35,793 nucleotides of DNA from Bacillota bacterium (lineage in GTDB: Bacteria > Bacillota > Clostridia > Lachnospirales > Lachnospiraceae), in the NCBI GenBank assembly GCA_023418475.1, contig JAEZZO010000031.1:1-35793 (forward strand). Reading direction: 5' to 3'. Under the pieces are notes generated by a model. The model made no database searches. It was not told where the DNA came from and saw only the letters and a list, made by a program, of their open reading frames with translations. Positions 33,320 through 35,793 of the stretch are shown one piece after another. The translations under genes and the position numbers were made by a program. Within the stretch, counting starts at the first letter, position 1, and every line of letters begins with the position of its first letter.

Positions 33320-34015
33320 CTACTTTTCCTCAATTTCAAATTTGTAACCGACGCCCCATATGGTTTTAATATTCCAGGCAGGATGCTCAATCACATCCAA
33401 TTTTGAGCGAAGGCGTTTAATATGTGAATCAACCGTCCTGCTATCTCCAAAATAATCAAACCCCCATAAACTATCCAGCAGATTATCTCTTGTAAATACT
33501 TTATTGGGATTTGATGCCAATGTCCACATCGTCTCAATTTCCTTCTTGGTAAGTGCGATCTTATGATCGCTGATATGTAATGTGTATTCCTCGAGGTTAA
33601 TTAAAAGATTATTAATTGACAAAATATTCTCCGAGGATACTTCCTTCGTCGTCTTTGTCATTCTTCTCATTACTGCCCTTACTCTGGCCATAACCTCTCT
33701 GGGACTGAAGGGTTTTACAATATAATCATCTGCTCCAATATCAAGTCCCATAATTTTATCAAAATCCTCACCTCTTGCCGTAATCAGAATTACCGGCACA
33801 TTGGATTTACTTCTAATTTTCCTGCAAACCTCATAACCATCTTCCTTTGGCATCATTACATCCAATAATACAACCTCCGGATTATATTCCGAAAACAGCT
33901 TAAAAGCTTCTTCACCATCACCGGCTATTACCGGCTCAAAGCCTTCCATTCTTGAATAGGTTGATAAAATGTCTGTTATATCACGATTATCATCAGCGAT
34001 TAGTATATGCTGCAT
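33320..34015 (-). CDS. OmpR/PhoB-family response regulator
   Basis: This 231-residue regulator has a receiver domain with acidic residues in LIADDN, the phospho-acceptor Asp52 in VVLLDVMMPKEDGYE, Thr in VILITARGED and Lys in DYIVKPFSP. A winged helix (TKKEIETMWTLASNPNKVFT, then DSRTVDSHIKRLRSKL and IWGVGYKFE) follows. The longest frame begins at 34054. GAAGGGAG lies about 8 bases before the ATG at 34015, which gives MQHILIADDN and the normal family length. It is the first gene of the operon with the kinase. Direct repeats in the shared upstream region are candidate binding sites. Confidence 0.94.
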   Translation of the reverse strand: MQHILIADDNRDITDILSTYSRMEGFEPVIAGDGEEAFKLFSEYNPEVVLLDVMMPKEDGYEVCRKIRSKSNVPVILITARGEDFDKIMGLDIGADDYIVKPFSPREVMARVRAVMRRMTKTTKEVSSENILSINNLLINLEEYTLHISDHKIALTKKEIETMWTLASNPNKVFTRDNLLDSLWGFDYFGDSRTVDSHIKRLRSKLDVIEHPAWNIKTIWGVGYKFEIEEK

Positions 34016-34072
34016 TATCATATCTCCCTTCACAACTCTGCTTTCATTTGTCATTTGCGTTCATACGAATTC

Positions 34073-34308
34073 ATTATATCTTATAAGACAACTTGAAAAC
34101 AAGTGCAAAACAATTAATTTCATAAAATTTTAAAATATAGTAATATAAATCTTACTTTCTTAACAATTTCTTAAACTTCTTTATTTATCAGTCAATCAAT
34201 GCTGATTGTTTCATTCGTATCAAAATTAGATTAAAAAGTTTTGCTATATATTAATTAATTATTAGTCAGTTTCTTTATTATGACACTTTTCTGACAAAAA
34301 CTTATTAT
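34073..34308. promoter_or_regulatory. Shared upstream region of the two-component operon and the BIG2 gene
   Basis: This divergent AT-rich region holds TATAAT for the minus strand (34078-34073, -35 weak, TTGTTT at spacing 18). It also holds a plus-strand promoter, ATGACA (34280-34285) and TATTAT (34303-34308) with a 17-base spacer. Between them TTTCTTAA is repeated exactly 11 bases apart (34156-34163, 34167-34174). This is the period and layout of OmpR/PhoB-family binding boxes. CAATCA/TGATTG forms a small hairpin near 34200. Confidence 0.5.
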
Positions 34309-34369
34309 ATTATATAGGAAGAATAGGTACGATGTGACATAAGGAATTTCCATAACTGGAGGAATAGCC

Positions 34370-35182
34370 ATGAAAAAGAAAATATTTACCAAATGCTTTA
34401 TTCTGCTTGGCTTACTTCTTTTCTTTACTTTACTTTCCCCGTATCTTCCAAGTGGTTTAACGACGGTACAGGCAGCAGAAACCGGGAAGGAAAAAAGTAA
34501 GAATTATCAGCTTAGTTTATCAAGCGTAATTTTGGCAAAAGGCAAAACAATTTCACTCAATATTTATAATGTTGGTGCTAATGCTAAGGTAACTTACAAA
34601 TCCGATGATAAAGACGTTGCTTCTGTGAGTGACAGCGGAATTATTACCGGCAATAAAGTAGGTAATACTGTTATCACTGTTATCATTAAGGATGGTACCG
34701 ATGCTACCAGCTTAATTTGTAATGTAACGGTAGGCCCTGCTGCAATCAGTGTTAAATGGACTCAGTCCCGTGTAATAATCGGTATCAATAATACGAATAC
34801 TTTAGATGTTATTCTAAAACCTTCTAACACCGGTGAAAATGCAACTTATGATAGTTCAGATGCAACAATTGTATCGGTCAGTCCCGGTGGAAGAATTACT
34901 GCCAATGATTATGGGTTGACTTCCATTAATGCTTACATAGATGCTCTGGATGACAGCGGAGTTCAAAAACGTGATACCTGCACCGTTATTGTAACCTCAC
35001 AGGATAATGTATCTAAGCTGGAGAAGTATTTCAGTGATCATACGGAATTAGATAAGATTTCAACAAGTGATTTAAATACAGCTTTAAGAAAATTCTTTAA
35101 TACCGCTGACAAGCCTGGCTCTTCCAGTACTATGACCAATGATCTTGATAAGTATTTAAAGAAGTCTTTTGACCTAAAATAG
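34370..35182 (+). CDS. Secreted protein with two bacterial Ig-like (BIG2) domains
   Basis: This is a 270-residue exported protein. A signal peptide (KKKIFTKCF, a hydrophobic core at about 10-30, a cut near VQAAE at 35-37) is followed by two BIG2-type beta-sandwich domains. These are at about 46-122 (LSSVILAKGKTISLNIYNVG, then VASVSDSGIITGNKVGNTVI) and 125-208 (IIGINNTNTLDVILKPSNTG, then SVSPGGRITANDYG). A helical tail (about 212-270) contains KLEKYFSDHTELDKI and ends in Lys-rich LKKSFDLK. No LPXTG anchor or membrane tail is seen, so it is probably released or bound to the wall noncovalently. GGAGG lies 7-8 bases before the ATG. It diverges from the two-component operon, which may regulate it. 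Function beyond adhesion or wall interaction is unknown. Confidence 0.85.
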   Translation: MKKKIFTKCFILLGLLLFFTLLSPYLPSGLTTVQAAETGKEKSKNYQLSLSSVILAKGKTISLNIYNVGANAKVTYKSDDKDVASVSDSGIITGNKVGNTVITVIIKDGTDATSLICNVTVGPAAISVKWTQSRVIIGINNTNTLDVILKPSNTGENATYDSSDATIVSVSPGGRITANDYGLTSINAYIDALDDSGVQKRDTCTVIVTSQDNVSKLEKYFSDHTELDKISTSDLNTALRKFFNTADKPGSSSTMTNDLDKYLKKSFDLK

Positions 35183-35252
35183 TCACAATACAGTATCACA
35201 TTAAAGTAGTTAAATCGAGTAGGAGGCGGTGACTAACCGCCGTCCTCTCACA

Positions 35253-35286
35253 GCACCGTGCGTACCGTTCGGTACACGGCGCTTTC
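35253..35286 (-). ncRNA. Group II intron domain V
   Basis: A hairpin of about 34 bases starts with the catalytic AGC triad. CGCCGTG pairs with the 3' strand ACGGTGC, a 2-base bulge follows, and GTACCG/CGGTAC closes on a short loop. It appears intact, so self-splicing activity supplied with a maturase in trans remains possible. Confidence 0.8.
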
Positions 35287-35571
35287 AATAGTTGACGTGC
35301 ACAGACTGATATGCAGTGGCCAGGTCATAAAAGCCATTGTGTATCAGTCTTTCTTTTGTTAAAGCTATGTTGACCGCCAACGTATGTGTAACTCATATAC
35401 CTTTACCTTTTCGAGTGCCGGTCGTATGCTCTGAACAGACCTTCGGGAAGAAAGTGCACTATCCCTTTCTTCCCATATCGAGCGGAATGACCTACGCACT
35501 TCCACATACCCTTCCTGTTCCGCACTATCTCTTTGCGGACAGTCTCTGTTTTCAGAGTTTTCTGCCTTCAT
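35285..35571 (-). pseudogene. Deleted group II intron reverse transcriptase/maturase remnant
   Basis: A 68-codon frame begins at 35571 (MKAENSENRDCPQRDSAEQE) after AAAGGAG and resembles the start of intron-encoded reverse transcriptases. In another frame at 35392-35285 the sequence reads VTHTLAVNIALTKERLIHNG and ends YDLATAYQSVHVNY, the normal C-terminus of the same protein family, preceded by a stop at 35395-35393. The whole polymerase core, including the YADD region, is missing. A full gene would need well over 1 kb where about 290 bases remain. The parent intron therefore lost its gene by internal deletion and frameshift. Confidence 0.75.
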
Positions 35572-35793
35572 CAGCCATTTCTCCTTTCTCGGTCATACTT
35601 GGGACTCCTACTGATTCGGTCCTTCACCTTTCGGTTACTACGACCTCTGCTGACTTCTGTATGTTCAGTATTACCTTGCGATAATAGTTACCTCTTTCAA
35701 GGCGTTCCATACAGATCTCCCCGGGTACTCGCACGTTCCTTCTCTCCATCCATCTGCCATATTTACCACAACCGGTTCCGTGTAGTTATTGGG

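Larger units (their letters stand above)
35214..35793 (-). mobile_element. Group II intron, 3' part (continues beyond the window)
   Basis: Read on the minus strand the end is typical. A domain V hairpin begins AGCGCCGTG and closes ACGGTGC (35284-35253). It is followed by GTGAGAGG and a domain VI stem GGCGGTTAGTCACCGCC with CTCCTACTCGAT at the 3' end, near 35214. Upstream sequence (GTGCGAGTACCCGGGGAGAT, then GAAGTCAGCAGAGGTCGTAG) is of the kind found before the maturase gene in such introns. The 5' end lies outside the window. The intron lies 31 bases after the BIG2 stop codon, in the opposite direction. Confidence 0.88.

Noticed and set aside
35337..35684. 115-codon plus-strand frame starting MCISLSFVK
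   Set aside because: It lies antisense to recognisable intron and maturase sequence and has no ribosome site or family resemblance.

Overview
The window looks like chromosome from a spore-forming, low-GC Firmicute of the Lachnospiraceae type (Lachnoclostridium phytofermentans-like). The grounds are an AddAB recombination nuclease in place of RecBCD, an alpha/beta-type small acid-soluble spore protein, a plant-polysaccharide gene set (CE2-type esterase, GH94 phosphorylase, xylulokinase with a ROK repressor), strong Shine-Dalgarno sites and AT-rich intergenic DNA. This is an inference from gene content; no 16S gene is present.

Layout. Bases 1-5.2 kb carry purine genes on the minus strand (purC, purF, purB) with a CE2-type esterase between purF and purB. 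A 205-bp MITE-like palindrome follows, then a permease whose stop overlaps that of a lipoprotein gene. The lipoprotein, an M56 (BlaR1-like) membrane peptidase and a BlaI-type repressor form one minus-strand unit with an evident double operator. Bases 10.8-16.8 kb hold a GH94 phosphorylase, hslO (Hsp33), a rhomboid-like protease with an extra C-terminal domain, and a methyltransferase. Bases 17.2-20.4 kb are a divergent xylose module: xylB (minus) and a ROK regulator (plus). The xylB leader contains an unusual ladder of alternating Shine-Dalgarno and anti-Shine-Dalgarno sequences. Bases 20.6-28.3 kb are addB-addA followed by a spore-protein gene. Next come a small membrane-anchored protein (plus), NAD+ synthetase (minus), a probable 6S RNA with promoter and terminator, and an OmpR-type two-component system. 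That system diverges from a secreted Ig-like (BIG2) protein. The right edge is the 3' part of a minus-strand group II intron whose reverse transcriptase gene is largely deleted.

How the genes work together. Most proteins are housekeeping or carbohydrate metabolism. The less ordinary content is intergenic: a dispersed family of ~85-120 bp imperfect palindromes in the leaders of GH94, hslO and nadE; the MITE-like element; the xylB leader; a noncanonical BlaI-type operator; and hairpin clusters after purF and before nadE. No CRISPR array, phage, tRNA or rRNA was seen. All family assignments come from reading motifs, without database searches.
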